From Flavobacteriales bacterium (GTDB taxonomy: Bacteria > Bacteroidota > Bacteroidia > Flavobacteriales_D > Sanyastnellaceae): DNA of 64,000 bases. This document shows, in pieces, positions 42,503 through 50,159 of the stretch. The DNA is taken from the NCBI GenBank assembly GCA_018402085.1, contig JAGYJM010000002.1, forward strand, positions 2,929,501-2,993,500, read 5' to 3'. Positions within the stretch are counted from its first letter, which is position 1. Each line of letters begins with the position of its first letter. The notes beneath the pieces were generated by a model. That model worked only from the letters and a program-made list of their open reading frames with translations. It was not told the DNA's origin and did no database searches. A program made the position numbers and the translations under genes.

Positions 42503-44440
42503 ATGAGCGAATACAAAGCCGGTCCGCTGCTCGAACAGATTGATGTTCCTGCTGACCTACGTGAGAAGATCAAAGAAGACGAATTGCCGCAACTCTGCGA
42601 TGAGTTGCGCCAGTTCATCGTGGATGTCGTTTCTGAGAAAGGCGGACACTTCGGTGCCAGTCTCGGCGTAGTTGAGATGACTGTGGCTCTGCATTACGTG
42701 TTCAACACCCCTTACGACCAGCTCGTTTGGGATGTCGGCCACCAGGCCTACGGACATAAAGTACTCACGGGACGCCGTGGAATCTTTCACACCAACCGAA
42801 AGTATAAGGGTATTTCGGGCTTCCCGAAACGATCAGAAAGCGAGTACGACACTTTTGGTGTAGGTCACTCTTCAACCAGTATTTCTGCAGCACTCGGTAT
42901 GGCTGTGGCCAACCGCTACCAGAAAAACGACCGCCAGCACATCGCGGTGATTGGTGACGGGGCAATGACTGCCGGCTTGGCCTTTGAAGGGCTCAACCAC
43001 GGAGGCGCTGAAGACACCAACATGCTGGTGATCCTCAACGACAACTGCATGTCGATTGACCCGAATGTGGGCGCACTGAAAGAATATTTGACTGACATCA
43101 CCACCTCGCACACCTACAACAAGGTGAAAGATGAAGTGTGGAACCTCCTCGGTAAGGTCAGTAAGTTCGGACCCAACGCGCAGGCTATCGCCCAGAAGGT
43201 CGAAAACGCCGTGAAAAGCGCCCTCCTCAAGCAGAGTAACCTCTTCGAATCACTCAACTTCCGCTACTTCGGTCCGATTGACGGACACGATGTAGAATAC
43301 ATGGTAAAGGTGCTCGAAGATTTGAAAGATATTCCGGGACCAAAGCTCCTGCACTGTGTGACCAAGAAAGGTAAAGGGTATGAGCCGGCAGAGACCGGTT
43401 CACCAACCCAGTGGCACGCACCGGGGCTGTTCAATAAAGAGACCGGTGAGATCATTAAAGTGATCCCAAAGAGTCCGCAGCCACCAAAATACCAGGATGT
43501 CTTCGGACACACCATCATCGAGCTCGCTGAGAAGAACGAAAAAATCGTAGGTGTAACGCCCGCGATGCCAACCGGCAGCTCGTTGAAATACATGATGGAG
43601 GCCATGCCTGATCGCGCATTTGACGTGGGCATTGCCGAGCAGCATGCAGTTACCTTCTCGGCCGGCATGGCGACACAAGGGCTCAAGCCGTTCTGCAACA
43701 TTTACAGCTCATTCATGCAGCGCGCCTATGACCAGGTCGTACATGACGTGGCACTGCAGAAGCTAAATGTAATTTTCTGCCTCGATCGCGCCGGTGTAGC
43801 CGGTGCCGATGGTCCGACCCACCACGGCGCCTACGACCTCGCTTACATGCGCTGCATCCCGAACATGATTGTGGCCGCTCCAATGAATGAAGAAGAGCTG
43901 CGCAACATGATGTTCACTGCTCAGGCCGATGACCTCGGTCCGTTCAGCATCCGCTACCCACGCGGACAAGGCGTTATGACCGATTGGAAGAAGCCCTTCC
44001 GTAAGCTAAAGGTGGGTGAAGGACGTCGTCTCCGTACGGGCGAGGATGTCGCTATTCTTACCATTGGTCACATCGGTAATATCGCCGCAAAAGCGGCGGA
44101 TGCGCTGGAGAGCGACGGACATTCAGTGGCACACTACGACATGCGCTTCGTGAAACCGATTGACGAAGTGATGCTGCACGAAGTATTTGGTAAGTTCAAC
44201 AAAGTGATCACCGTTGAAGACGGCACCGTCGAAGGTGGATTTGGAAGTGCTGTGATTGAATTCATGGCCGACCACGGATACGCTGCCAAAGTGAAGCGTC
44301 TTGGTATTCCGGATAAAATCATTGAACACGGCAGTCAGTCAGAGCTCTACAGAGAATGTGGTTACGACGAAGAGGCCATTGCAGCGACTGCTCGTGAACT
44401 CATCGGCGCACAGAAAAGTACCAGTAAACTCGTAGGATAA
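42503..44440 (+). CDS. dxs: 1-deoxy-D-xylulose-5-phosphate synthase
   Basis: A 645-aa transketolase-like enzyme, full length. Thiamine diphosphate site: WDVGHQAYGHKVLTGRR and GDGAMTAGLAFEGLN with the later NDNCMSID. Catalytic glutamate region: GIAEQHAVTFSAGMATQG. Phosphate and sugar binding: DRAGVAGADGPTHHGAYDL. It condenses pyruvate and glyceraldehyde-3-phosphate, the first step of the MEP isoprenoid pathway. A second ATG at 42497 is in frame two codons upstream and equally possible. It is followed by DUF2480 after one base, so they probably share a transcript. A mini-hairpin at 44084 encodes A-A-K-A-A-D in the start of the C-terminal domain. Confidence 0.96.
   Translation: MSEYKAGPLLEQIDVPADLREKIKEDELPQLCDELRQFIVDVVSEKGGHFGASLGVVEMTVALHYVFNTPYDQLVWDVGHQAYGHKVLTGRRGIFHTNRKYKGISGFPKRSESEYDTFGVGHSSTSISAALGMAVANRYQKNDRQHIAVIGDGAMTAGLAFEGLNHGGAEDTNMLVILNDNCMSIDPNVGALKEYLTDITTSHTYNKVKDEVWNLLGKVSKFGPNAQAIAQKVENAVKSALLKQSNLFESLNFRYFGPIDGHDVEYMVKVLEDLKDIPGPKLLHCVTKKGKGYEPAETGSPTQWHAPGLFNKETGEIIKVIPKSPQPPKYQDVFGHTIIELAEKNEKIVGVTPAMPTGSSLKYMMEAMPDRAFDVGIAEQHAVTFSAGMATQGLKPFCNIYSSFMQRAYDQVVHDVALQKLNVIFCLDRAGVAGADGPTHHGAYDLAYMRCIPNMIVAAPMNEEELRNMMFTAQADDLGPFSIRYPRGQGVMTDWKKPFRKLKVGEGRRLRTGEDVAILTIGHIGNIAAKAADALESDGHSVAHYDMRFVKPIDEVMLHEVFGKFNKVITVEDGTVEGGFGSAVIEFMADHGYAAKVKRLGIPDKIIEHGSQSELYRECGYDEEAIAATARELIGAQKSTSKLVG
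44084..44102 (+). repeat. mini-hairpin in dxs
   Basis: GCCGC-AAAA-GCGGC-GGATG, coding A-A-K-A-A-D in sense near residue 528. Confidence 0.7.
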
Positions 44441-44441
44441 T

Positions 44442-44957
44442 ATGGCTGAGGAGATCGTAAACCGCGTCGCAAAGAGCGGCATCGTTTCGCTCAACCTCGA
44501 AGAACTGTTGCCCGACACTCCGGTGACGGCGATTGACCTGAAAGAGCAGCTCTGGCAAGAGATGATTCTGCGCGAGCAAGATTTTCGCGACTGGGTCAAG
44601 GCACACGACTGGGAGCAGTATAAGGATCAATACGTAGGCATCTACTGCAGTACCGATGCCATCATTCCCACCTGGGCCTACATGCTTGTTGCCTCAAAGC
44701 TGACAGGCATCGCCCGGCGCGTCATCCAGGGTGACGCCGCGGCTGCCGCTGAAGCGGTGGTGATGGATTTCATCCACCAAATCAACCCCGAAGACTACAC
44801 CGATGCCCGCGTCGTGGTCAAGGGCTGTTCTGAAAAAGCCATTCCCATCGCGGCCTATACTGCACTCACCGAAAAGCTGCAGCCGGTTGTCAAAACCCTT
44901 TTGTTTGGTGAACCGTGCAGCACGGTGCCGGTGTACAAACAGCCGAGGAAACGGTAG
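44442..44957 (+). CDS. DUF2480 family protein
   Basis: A 171-aa soluble protein matching the Bacteroidota-specific DUF2480 family along its length. Conserved blocks are EIVNRVAKSGIVSLNLEEL, IDLKEQLWQEMILREQDFRD, WVKAHDWEQYKDQYVGIYCS, IIPTWAYML, VVKGCSEKAIP and EKLQPVVKTLLFGEPCSTVP. Function is unknown. The conserved cysteines (in IYCS, KGC and EPCS) might bind a metal, but this is only a guess. It starts one base after the dxs stop, a likely operon. Confidence 0.85.
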   Translation: MAEEIVNRVAKSGIVSLNLEELLPDTPVTAIDLKEQLWQEMILREQDFRDWVKAHDWEQYKDQYVGIYCSTDAIIPTWAYMLVASKLTGIARRVIQGDAAAAAEAVVMDFIHQINPEDYTDARVVVKGCSEKAIPIAAYTALTEKLQPVVKTLLFGEPCSTVPVYKQPRKR

Positions 44958-44964
44958 GGACTCT

Positions 44965-45045
44965 TATTTGCTTGGCCTTGGTGAATAAGTCTCCCCTGAA
45001 ATTAGGGGAGATGTCCGCCCCAACGGGGTGGTCAGAGGGGTTTTT
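44965..45045. repeat. dispersed CTCCCCT...AGGGGAG block, copy 1
   Basis: TTGCTTGGCCTTGGTGAATA then an inverted repeat (TCTCCCCTGAAAT / TTAGGGGAGA), GTCCGCCCCAACGGGGTGG and CAGAGGGG. Almost identical to 49896-49967. This class of dispersed repeat is common in Bacteroidota genomes. Confidence 0.8.
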
Positions 45046-45081
45046 TCGAGCATTTTCGATGGCGCTCCTCATCAACCTCTC

Positions 45082-45121
45082 AGTCCGCCGCTTCCCGATA
45101 AATCGGGACAAGTCTCGCGGC
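45082..45121 (-). repeat. expanded-loop mini-hairpin variant
   Basis: AGTCC-GCCGC...GCGGC, with a 25-base loop containing TCCCGATAAATCGGGA, nearly the same nested hairpin as in copy B at 8297. Confidence 0.65.
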
Positions 45122-45191
45122 GAACAGTTCACCTGACCTCAAGAGAGCCTTGATCAGACTCTCGGATCCATGCGCTTCGCCCCGACGATCC

Positions 45192-45207
45192 GGCGGCAAT
45201 AGCCGCC
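45192..45207. repeat. GGCGGC-AATA-GCCGCC hairpin, second copy
   Basis: Same as 24625-24640, including the following GCCACAC. Confidence 0.7.
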
Positions 45208-45236
45208 GCCACACTACTCGCCTTAATTGAAGAAGC

Positions 45237-45275
45237 GCGCCGCAAACATGCGGCGCCATCCAGCGTTTTTACGCT
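45237..45275 (-). repeat. composite double hairpin
   Basis: GCGCCGCA-AACA-TGCGGCGC joined directly by CATCC to the mini-hairpin AGCGT-TTTT-ACGCT. Confidence 0.85.
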
Positions 45276-45333
45276 GAAAAAACCTAGCTACCTCCCTACC
45301 TCCCTAACTCCCTGTTTCCCTGTTTCCCATGCT

Positions 45334-45341
45334 TATCTTCG
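45334..45341 (+). promoter_or_regulatory. -7-like box of the small membrane protein gene
   Basis: TATCTTCG, 23 bases before the ATG at 45365. Confidence 0.4.
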
Positions 45342-45364
45342 TAAACCATAATTGATGGACTACT

Positions 45365-45742
45365 ATGGAAACCAATGCAGCGATTGTATTTACCGTTTTT
45401 ACGGGCATTGTCGTTCTCTTTCAAGGCAGCTTAGCCGCAGGAATACCCTGGGGTAAGGCGTCAATGGGCGGAAAATACCCGGGTAAATACCCTCCGAAAA
45501 TGAGGGTCTTTGCAGGAATAAACATGTTGCTACTCAGCTTTATCGCGGCCATCGTATTGGCTGAAGCCAACGTGATGTTTCCTCAATTAAAAACGATTTC
45601 AGGGATCGGCATTTGGGTGATTGTAGTCTTTTTTGTTGCCGGCACCGTCATGAATGCGATTACACCCAGCAAGATAGAGCGCATCTGGGCTCCGGTAGCT
45701 TTCATTCAACTGGTCACAAGCCTGATTGTAGCCATCAACTAA
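45365..45742 (+). CDS. small integral membrane protein of unknown function
   Basis: A 125-aa protein with four predicted membrane helices: residues about 6-27, 47-66, 78-98 and 107-124. The first loop contains GIPWGKASMGGKYPGKYPPK, a glycine- and proline-rich segment seen in small four-helix Bacteroidota membrane proteins. The ATG at 45365 puts the first helix at the N-terminus, as expected. No enzymatic motif and no partner gene are visible, since it is surrounded by repeat-rich DNA. It is probably real, given its consistent hydrophobic periodicity and a -7-like box upstream. Confidence 0.7.
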   Translation: METNAAIVFTVFTGIVVLFQGSLAAGIPWGKASMGGKYPGKYPPKMRVFAGINMLLLSFIAAIVLAEANVMFPQLKTISGIGIWVIVVFFVAGTVMNAITPSKIERIWAPVAFIQLVTSLIVAIN

Positions 45743-45873
45743 GCCAAGGAGAAACTATTGCTGACCGAGAAGAAGAAACTTTGACAATACATCCGTTGCT
45801 ACCATTAGAACCGGGACTCACGCCGCCCTTGAACAAATCGATTGAACGTAAGAACTGCATCAGCGAGTAAACT

Positions 45874-46056
45874 GTTGACTACGGGCTCAAGCCCGTAGTC
45901 AACACCTTTAAGAATCGCTTTCATGTCAACACGTTGAGTAGATCGGTTTGTCAACACTAGTATCAGCCACGGATTCTGTCAACACCTCACCAACCCATTT
46001 GTCAACGCTTTCAGAAGATCAGTTTGTCAACACCTTTCGAAGATGGGTTTGTCAAC
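45874..46056. repeat. palindrome followed by seven GTCAAC(A/G)C units spaced about 25 bases
   Basis: A 30-base palindrome (14-bp arms beginning GTTGACTACGGGCT, 2-base centre) occupies 45874-45903. GTCAAC occurs at 45898, 45925, 45950, 45978, 46001, 46026 and 46051, mostly in the context TTTGTCAACACC. Spacings are 23-28 bases. Confidence 0.85.
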
Positions 46057-46108
46057 GGTTCATTCCCATTCATCATTTTCAACGATTCGTTTTCATCCAA
46101 CAATTCTC

Positions 46109-46135
46109 GGACAGCTAAGAGCTGTCCCTATCTAC
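46109..46135 (-). repeat. GTAGATAG-headed hairpin
   Basis: Stem GGACAGCT/AGCTGTCC with loop AAG, followed by CTATCTAC. An identical copy lies at 49731-49757. Confidence 0.75.
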
Positions 46136-46154
46136 TGGCCCGGATAAAACGACA

Positions 46155-46193
46155 GCGCCGCAAAGGTGCGGCGCCATCCAGCGTTTTTACGCT
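46155..46193 (-). repeat. composite double hairpin
   Basis: GCGCCGCA-AAGG-TGCGGCGC then CATCC then AGCGT-TTTT-ACGCT. Confidence 0.85.
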
Positions 46194-46284
46194 GACCAAA
46201 AAATCTACCTACCTCACTTCCTCCCGACCTCCCGGTTTCCCGAAAGGTCCATACGTCCATAAGTCGATAGGTCGATGAGTCAAT

Positions 46285-46303
46285 GGACGCCTGGAAGGCG
46301 TCC
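46285..46303. repeat. GGACGCCT hairpin
   Basis: Stem GGACGCCT/AGGCGTCC with loop GGA. Confidence 0.65.
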
Positions 46304-46329
46304 CTCTCAAAGGCCACCATAAAACGACA

Positions 46330-46368
46330 GCGCCGCAAGGATGCGGCGCCATCCAGCGTTTTCACGCT
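46330..46368 (-). repeat. composite double hairpin
   Basis: GCGCCGCA-AGGA-TGCGGCGC then CATCC then AGCGT-TTTC-ACGCT. Confidence 0.85.
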
Positions 46369-46468
46369 GAAAAAGAATTTACGGAAATGAACCCATCCTA
46401 ATTGAAATATAACCCGCTTTGTACGTAATTTTCATGAAAACAGTGACTACCAAAAGCAAGCACACACC

Positions 46469-47890
46469 ATGGCACTCAGAACGTTCATTCTATTCTTTGC
46501 ACTCTCGCTTTTTCACCTTCATTCATTCAGTCAAGATACCTGGCTCAAAGTAGAGGGCGGTACAGAATACTCCGTAGCGCTAAAATCTGACGGCACACTC
46601 TGGGCCTGGGGGAACAACGGCAATGGACAACTCGGCACAGGCAACACCACCACACAATTAGCACCTGTTCAAATCGGAACGGATACTGATTGGGAAGATT
46701 TTTCGACCGGGGCTTTTCATTGCGTAGCCATAAAAACCGATGGCACCCTGTGGGCCTGGGGACTCAATGGCAACGGACAACTGGGCACCGGAGATCTCGA
46801 CCAATCCACTCAACCCATTCAGGTAGGTGCTGATGCAAACTGGGAGTTTATTGATGCCGGCCAGGCACATTCACTCGCCATTAAAGATGACAACACCTTG
46901 TGGTCGTGGGGATTCAATTTCAATGGCCAGCTGGGGACCGGCGATACCGATGATCAGAACTCCCCTACACAAATAGACACTGCAAATGATTGGCTCTCGG
47001 TTTCAGCCGGCGGCGGACATTCGCTTGCGATTAAAACAGACGGCACCTTGTGGGCCTGGGGAGCCAATGCAACCGGCCAGCTTGGAAACGGCACAACTAC
47101 CCCGGAAACGACTCCGGTTCAGATCGGCTCGGAGACCGTCTGGGTGGAAGTGTCTGCCGGTTTTGAATTCTCTACCGGAAGGAGGAGCGATAATTCAATC
47201 TGGACCTGGGGCTTTAATGGCAACGGACAGCTTGGTGATGGCTCATTGACGCAGCAAGATGCTCCGATTCAAATTGGCGACGAGATTGAATGGATCCAAA
47301 TCGCAGCCGGCGCATCGTTTGCCTTTGCCATCGCCAATGGCGGCACACTATATGGCTGGGGCTTCAACGGAGCCGGTCAGCTGGGCACAGGAGGAACGAC
47401 TCAACAGAACGCTATCATCCAGATTGGAACTGATAATGATTGGTACCACGTCTCTGCATCAGAAGGTGCGATTGTTGGCGCCTCCGTGATTGGCACCCAC
47501 AGCTTAGGGCTGAAAGAGTCTCAAGATGTCATTTGCTCAGCCGGCTCGAATTACATTGGTCAGTTAGGCGATGGCACCACCGAAAGTACAGCACCATTCT
47601 CGTGCATGACCGGCGATTTAAGTGTAGGAATCTCTAACCTTTCCGAGACCTATGACCCACTGCGCCTTTATCCTAATCCCTCTGCGGGATTCTTCTACAT
47701 TCGTTTGAACGACTTGAACTCTTATCCTGCTGATCTGAACGTATTCAACTCCTTCGGTCAACTTGTGCTTACGCAGACCCTAACCGGGCCGGACAACAGC
47801 ATTGACCTGAGCCGCTTCGAAAAAGGTTTGTACACCGTGTCAATTAACAACGAGCACAGGGCGTTTACGCGGAAAGTCATGATTCAATAG
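46469..47890 (+). CDS. secreted RCC1-repeat protein with type IX sorting domain
   Basis: A 473-aa exported protein; signal peptide residues 1-22 end in HSFSQ. About seven RCC1-type repeats follow, each with DGTLWAWGxNxNGQLGxG and a downstream SAGxxHSLAIK strand, enough for one seven-bladed beta-propeller (residues about 25-380). The last 75 residues (LRLYPNPSAGFFYIRLNDL to ALYTVSI-like KGLYTVSINN) form a type A type IX sorting domain, so the protein is exported and attached to or released from the outer surface. RCC1 propellers in bacteria are presumed protein-binding; no specific role can be given. Confidence 0.88.
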   Translation: MALRTFILFFALSLFHLHSFSQDTWLKVEGGTEYSVALKSDGTLWAWGNNGNGQLGTGNTTTQLAPVQIGTDTDWEDFSTGAFHCVAIKTDGTLWAWGLNGNGQLGTGDLDQSTQPIQVGADANWEFIDAGQAHSLAIKDDNTLWSWGFNFNGQLGTGDTDDQNSPTQIDTANDWLSVSAGGGHSLAIKTDGTLWAWGANATGQLGNGTTTPETTPVQIGSETVWVEVSAGFEFSTGRRSDNSIWTWGFNGNGQLGDGSLTQQDAPIQIGDEIEWIQIAAGASFAFAIANGGTLYGWGFNGAGQLGTGGTTQQNAIIQIGTDNDWYHVSASEGAIVGASVIGTHSLGLKESQDVICSAGSNYIGQLGDGTTESTAPFSCMTGDLSVGISNLSETYDPLRLYPNPSAGFFYIRLNDLNSYPADLNVFNSFGQLVLTQTLTGPDNSIDLSRFEKGLYTVSINNEHRAFTRKVMIQ

Positions 47891-48088
47891 GCAGTCAGCT
47901 TGAGTTGAGCGGGTTCGGACTCATTCCCACCGTACGTTGCCAAGTTCATAAACTCAAGCGATTGGGTTGTTGAAGAGCTGGAGTGACGGAGCGAAGCTTA
48001 ACTTCTTCTTGGCAACCTACATTCAATTATCAGAGTTTCGACTCAACCTGTTCTGGCCGTGTTTCAATCTGAGTTCCTTGTGCTATTC

Positions 48089-48107
48089 GGCCTGAAAAGG
48101 CCGGATG
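48089..48107 (+). repeat. mini-hairpin
   Basis: GGCCT-GAAA-AGGCC-GGATG, intergenic. Confidence 0.8.
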
Positions 48108-48236
48108 CGATCGTTGCGCGCCCTCAAGCCAGATGCCCTGTCTGCCCGTCGCTGTGTGATCTCACTTACCGCAATTTGCCACTATCGCGTTCTTGTGCCA
48201 TGGCACAATACATGGTATATTGGGTGTTCTTGAGTA

Positions 48237-48285
48237 ACCGAGTGACACAATAACGAACGTAGCGGTGGTATATGTGTCACTCGGT
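48237..48285. repeat. 13-bp inverted repeat upstream of the A+T-rich gene
   Basis: ACCGAGTGACACA (48237-48249) and its exact reverse complement (48273-48285), 23-base spacer. AACGA...AGCGG-like segments occur in the spacer and again at 48309-48323 (AACGAGTTAGCGG), resembling a recombination site. Confidence 0.55.
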
Positions 48286-48341
48286 AAACGGGGGAGTGGC
48301 ACATATAAACGAGTTAGCGGTCAGCTAAATAGACGACACCA

Positions 48342-49322
48342 ATGAACATTGACAGATACAAAATATTGATTTCGAACCTGCCTGTAAGACAACAATGTTT
48401 TACCACAAAACGAACGACCTGGACAAAAGCAGAGAATGAAATTCATTGGCTAAATAATCTCAATGACAAGTTGTTTGGCGACAACAAAACTTTGACTACA
48501 AGCCGTCAAGACATTTTTGAAACAAACGAGTCCAGAGAAAAAATCATAAAGACAATTTATTGGGGCTACACAGCAGGAATGCGTGGAAATCATTTTATAA
48601 ATATTCTCAAACACATTGACACCATTGAAAACGTGTTGCAGACTTTAAGCGAAAAACCAAATTCAACAACCAAAGACTTTAACGACCTAACATTAACTTT
48701 CAAGAATGTTGTAGGGCTTGGACTATCAACTTACAGTAAATTACTTTACTTTTTCAAAATAGCATTCAACGATAACCCTTGCCTAATTCTTGACCAGCGA
48801 CTTATTGATGTTTTTGCGAGTAAGACATATTCAAACTTTCGACAGATTGACAAAATACGATATTACAATGCTGATAAACAGTATCTTGACTTTTTGCAGC
48901 TTACAAGGCAGCTTGCTCAAGACCTTGACACACAAGGAGAAAATATTGAACTATTTCTTTTCACTTTCGGCAATAATTTAAAACCAACAAAAATGACTGA
49001 AACAAAAATTTCAAATATGTGGAACGGATACTGCCCTGAAAGTTTATTGAAAGGCAAGATTGTTCGTATGCGACTTAACCAAAACGACTTTTTTGAAAGT
49101 GAAGAAACAGGACTTCAAATTTGTATCATTCCAGGAGTTCAAGCGGTCATTTTGAATTTTAGGGGACAAGGAAAATTTAGATCAACTGAAAATTATGGGG
49201 ACGAAGTTGACAATGGTGAGATTTTAAGTCCTCAAAATTCTGACAGACCACCTTTCAACAACCCAACAACTGCTTTTAGAGAAAGTGAAGAAATTGAAAA
49301 TTACATTGCGACAATCCAATAA
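48342..49322 (+). CDS. A+T-rich orphan gene, possible OGG/HhH-GPD-like fold protein
   Basis: A 326-aa protein in strikingly A+T-rich DNA, unlike its neighbours, which suggests recent acquisition. The segment IYWGYTAGMRGNHFINILKH, with VVGLGLSTYSKLLYFFKIAF and LILDQRLIDVF, resembles helix-hairpin-helix glycosylase-like proteins of the 8-oxoguanine glycosylase fold, where a glycine-rich GLGLS turn precedes a helix and an invariant D-x-R-(V/I). The C-terminal 120 residues are unrecognised. Palindromes lie immediately upstream, and the gene ends near repeat-rich DNA. It could be a single-gene cassette moved as a unit. No catalytic lysine/aspartate pair can be assigned with confidence. Confidence 0.65.
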   Translation: MNIDRYKILISNLPVRQQCFTTKRTTWTKAENEIHWLNNLNDKLFGDNKTLTTSRQDIFETNESREKIIKTIYWGYTAGMRGNHFINILKHIDTIENVLQTLSEKPNSTTKDFNDLTLTFKNVVGLGLSTYSKLLYFFKIAFNDNPCLILDQRLIDVFASKTYSNFRQIDKIRYYNADKQYLDFLQLTRQLAQDLDTQGENIELFLFTFGNNLKPTKMTETKISNMWNGYCPESLLKGKIVRMRLNQNDFFESEETGLQICIIPGVQAVILNFRGQGKFRSTENYGDEVDNGEILSPQNSDRPPFNNPTTAFRESEEIENYIATIQ

Positions 49323-49730
49323 AGACAATGAATATTCAGCTAAACAAAGACGACAGAAAAGAAAGCCGAACCGCTAATGGAGTAGACGGCCTCACCGACT
49401 AAGTTCGGTGAGGTGCGCCTCTCAACTGAGCGAAGCGATCTCATGCATACCCCTAACAATCAACACGCATGCATACACCACCGTATCCCGATGAATCGGG
49501 ACAGGCTGTACGCGAGCTACGCTCCGAGCCTTCGTCAAAAGGTTTCCCAAACCTTTCGCCTCGCCTCCGTATACAGCGGTTCCCCGCACTTGCGGGACAG
49601 GCGTTAACTTGACCTTAGTGGTAAATAGTACTCCATCATGGAGAGGCAACCTCCCTGCCTCCCTTTCTAGCTCCCTCCCCTAAACACCATAGGTCCACAA
49701 GTCGACAGGTCGATGCGTCTAGACGTCTTC

Positions 49731-49757
49731 GGACAGCTAAGAGCTGTCCCTATCTAC
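49731..49757 (-). repeat. GTAGATAG-headed hairpin, second copy
   Basis: Stem GGACAGCT/AGCTGTCC, then CTATCTAC; identical to 46109-46135. Confidence 0.75.
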
Positions 49758-49776
49758 CGCCCGTTATCGGTTGGCA

Positions 49777-49796
49777 GCGCCGCAAAGATGCGGCGC
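49777..49796. repeat. GCGCCGCA hairpin
   Basis: Stem GCGCCGCA/TGCGGCGC, loop AAGA; not followed by CATCC. Confidence 0.7.
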
Positions 49797-49831
49797 AACA
49801 CAATCAATTCTTCCCGTTTCGCAAGTTAAAT

Positions 49832-49967
49832 CAACCTCTCAGCCACCCCCGAAGTCTCGGGGGCGACAGCTCTCCTGATCTCAGGAGAGCCTTGTTTGCT
49901 TGGCCTTAATGAATAAGTCTCCCCTGAAATCAGGGGAGATGTCCGCCCCAACGGGGTGGACAGAGGG
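49832..49967. repeat. dispersed repeat block, copy 2
   Basis: CAACCTCTCAG, a CCCCCGA/TCGGGGG hairpin, an AGCTCTCCTGATCTCAGGAG inverted repeat, then the TTGCTTGGCC...CTCCCCT...AGGGG block seen at 44965-45045. The same two modules occur in the opposite order at 44965-45150. Confidence 0.75.
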
Positions 49968-50014
49968 GTGCGTGGAGCATTTCTCCCGGTTTCCCGGTTT
50001 CCCGGTTTCCCAAA

Positions 50015-50125
50015 TAGTCCATACGTCCACAAGTCGATCGGTCCATAAGTCCGGTTCCCCAGTCTCCCGAAAGGTCCATCCGTCCATAAGTCGATCCGTC
50101 CATGAGTCTATGAGTCCATAGGTCT
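50015..50125. repeat. degenerate GTCCATAAGTCGAT simple repeat
   Basis: About ten degenerate units of GTCCATAAGTC / GATCGGTCCATAAGTC, with CCCGGTTT repeats before them. Confidence 0.75.
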
Positions 50126-50132
50126 GATTCGC

Positions 50133-50140
50133 TATCTTGC
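50133..50140 (+). promoter_or_regulatory. -7-like box of polA
   Basis: TATCTTGC, weak match to TAnnTTTG, 19 bases before the ATG. Confidence 0.35.
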
Positions 50141-50159
50141 CACCTCAACCTGAACACCC

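Larger units (their letters stand above)
44958..45364. other. repeat-rich intergenic region
   Basis: No gene. In order: a CTCCCCT...AGGGGAG repeat block (44965-45045), an expanded-loop mini-hairpin (45082-45121), a GGCGGC hairpin (45192-45207), a composite double hairpin (45237-45275), CTCCCTAACTCCCTG-like simple repeats and a -7-like box at 45334. Confidence 0.7.
45743..46468. other. 726-base repeat-rich intergenic region
   Basis: No gene. Contains the GTCAAC array (45874-46056), a GGACAGCT hairpin (46109-46135), two composite double hairpins, degenerate GTCCATAAGTCGAT-like repeats (46245-46285) and a GGACGCCT hairpin (46285-46303). Confidence 0.7.
47891..48341. other. 451-base gap with palindromes before the A+T-rich gene
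   Basis: No gene. Contains a mini-hairpin (48089-48107), a perfect 16-base palindrome TTGTGCCATGGCACAA (48193-48208) and a 13-bp inverted repeat (48237-48285). The base composition changes to A+T-rich from about 48340. Confidence 0.6.
49323..50159. other. 837-base repeat-filled gap before polA
   Basis: No gene. Holds a TCACCGA/TCGGTGA hairpin (49391-49413), CCCGATGAATCGGG and CCCCGCACTTGCGGG-type small hairpins (49484-49505, 49583-49603), a GTAGATAG-headed hairpin (49731), a GCGCCGCA hairpin (49777), the CTCCCCT block (49896), CCCGGTTT repeats (49985-50010) and GTCCATAAGTCGAT-like simple repeats (50015-50125). Confidence 0.7.

Noticed and set aside
45898-46056. CRISPR array
   Set aside because: Only 6-12 bases repeat, spacing varies from 23 to 28, repeats are degenerate and there are no cas genes.
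48237-49413. Definite integron attC sites around the A+T-rich gene
   Set aside because: Hairpins and AACGAGTTAGC-like sequence are suggestive, but neither side meets the RYYYAAC/GTTRRRY pattern and no integrase is in the window.
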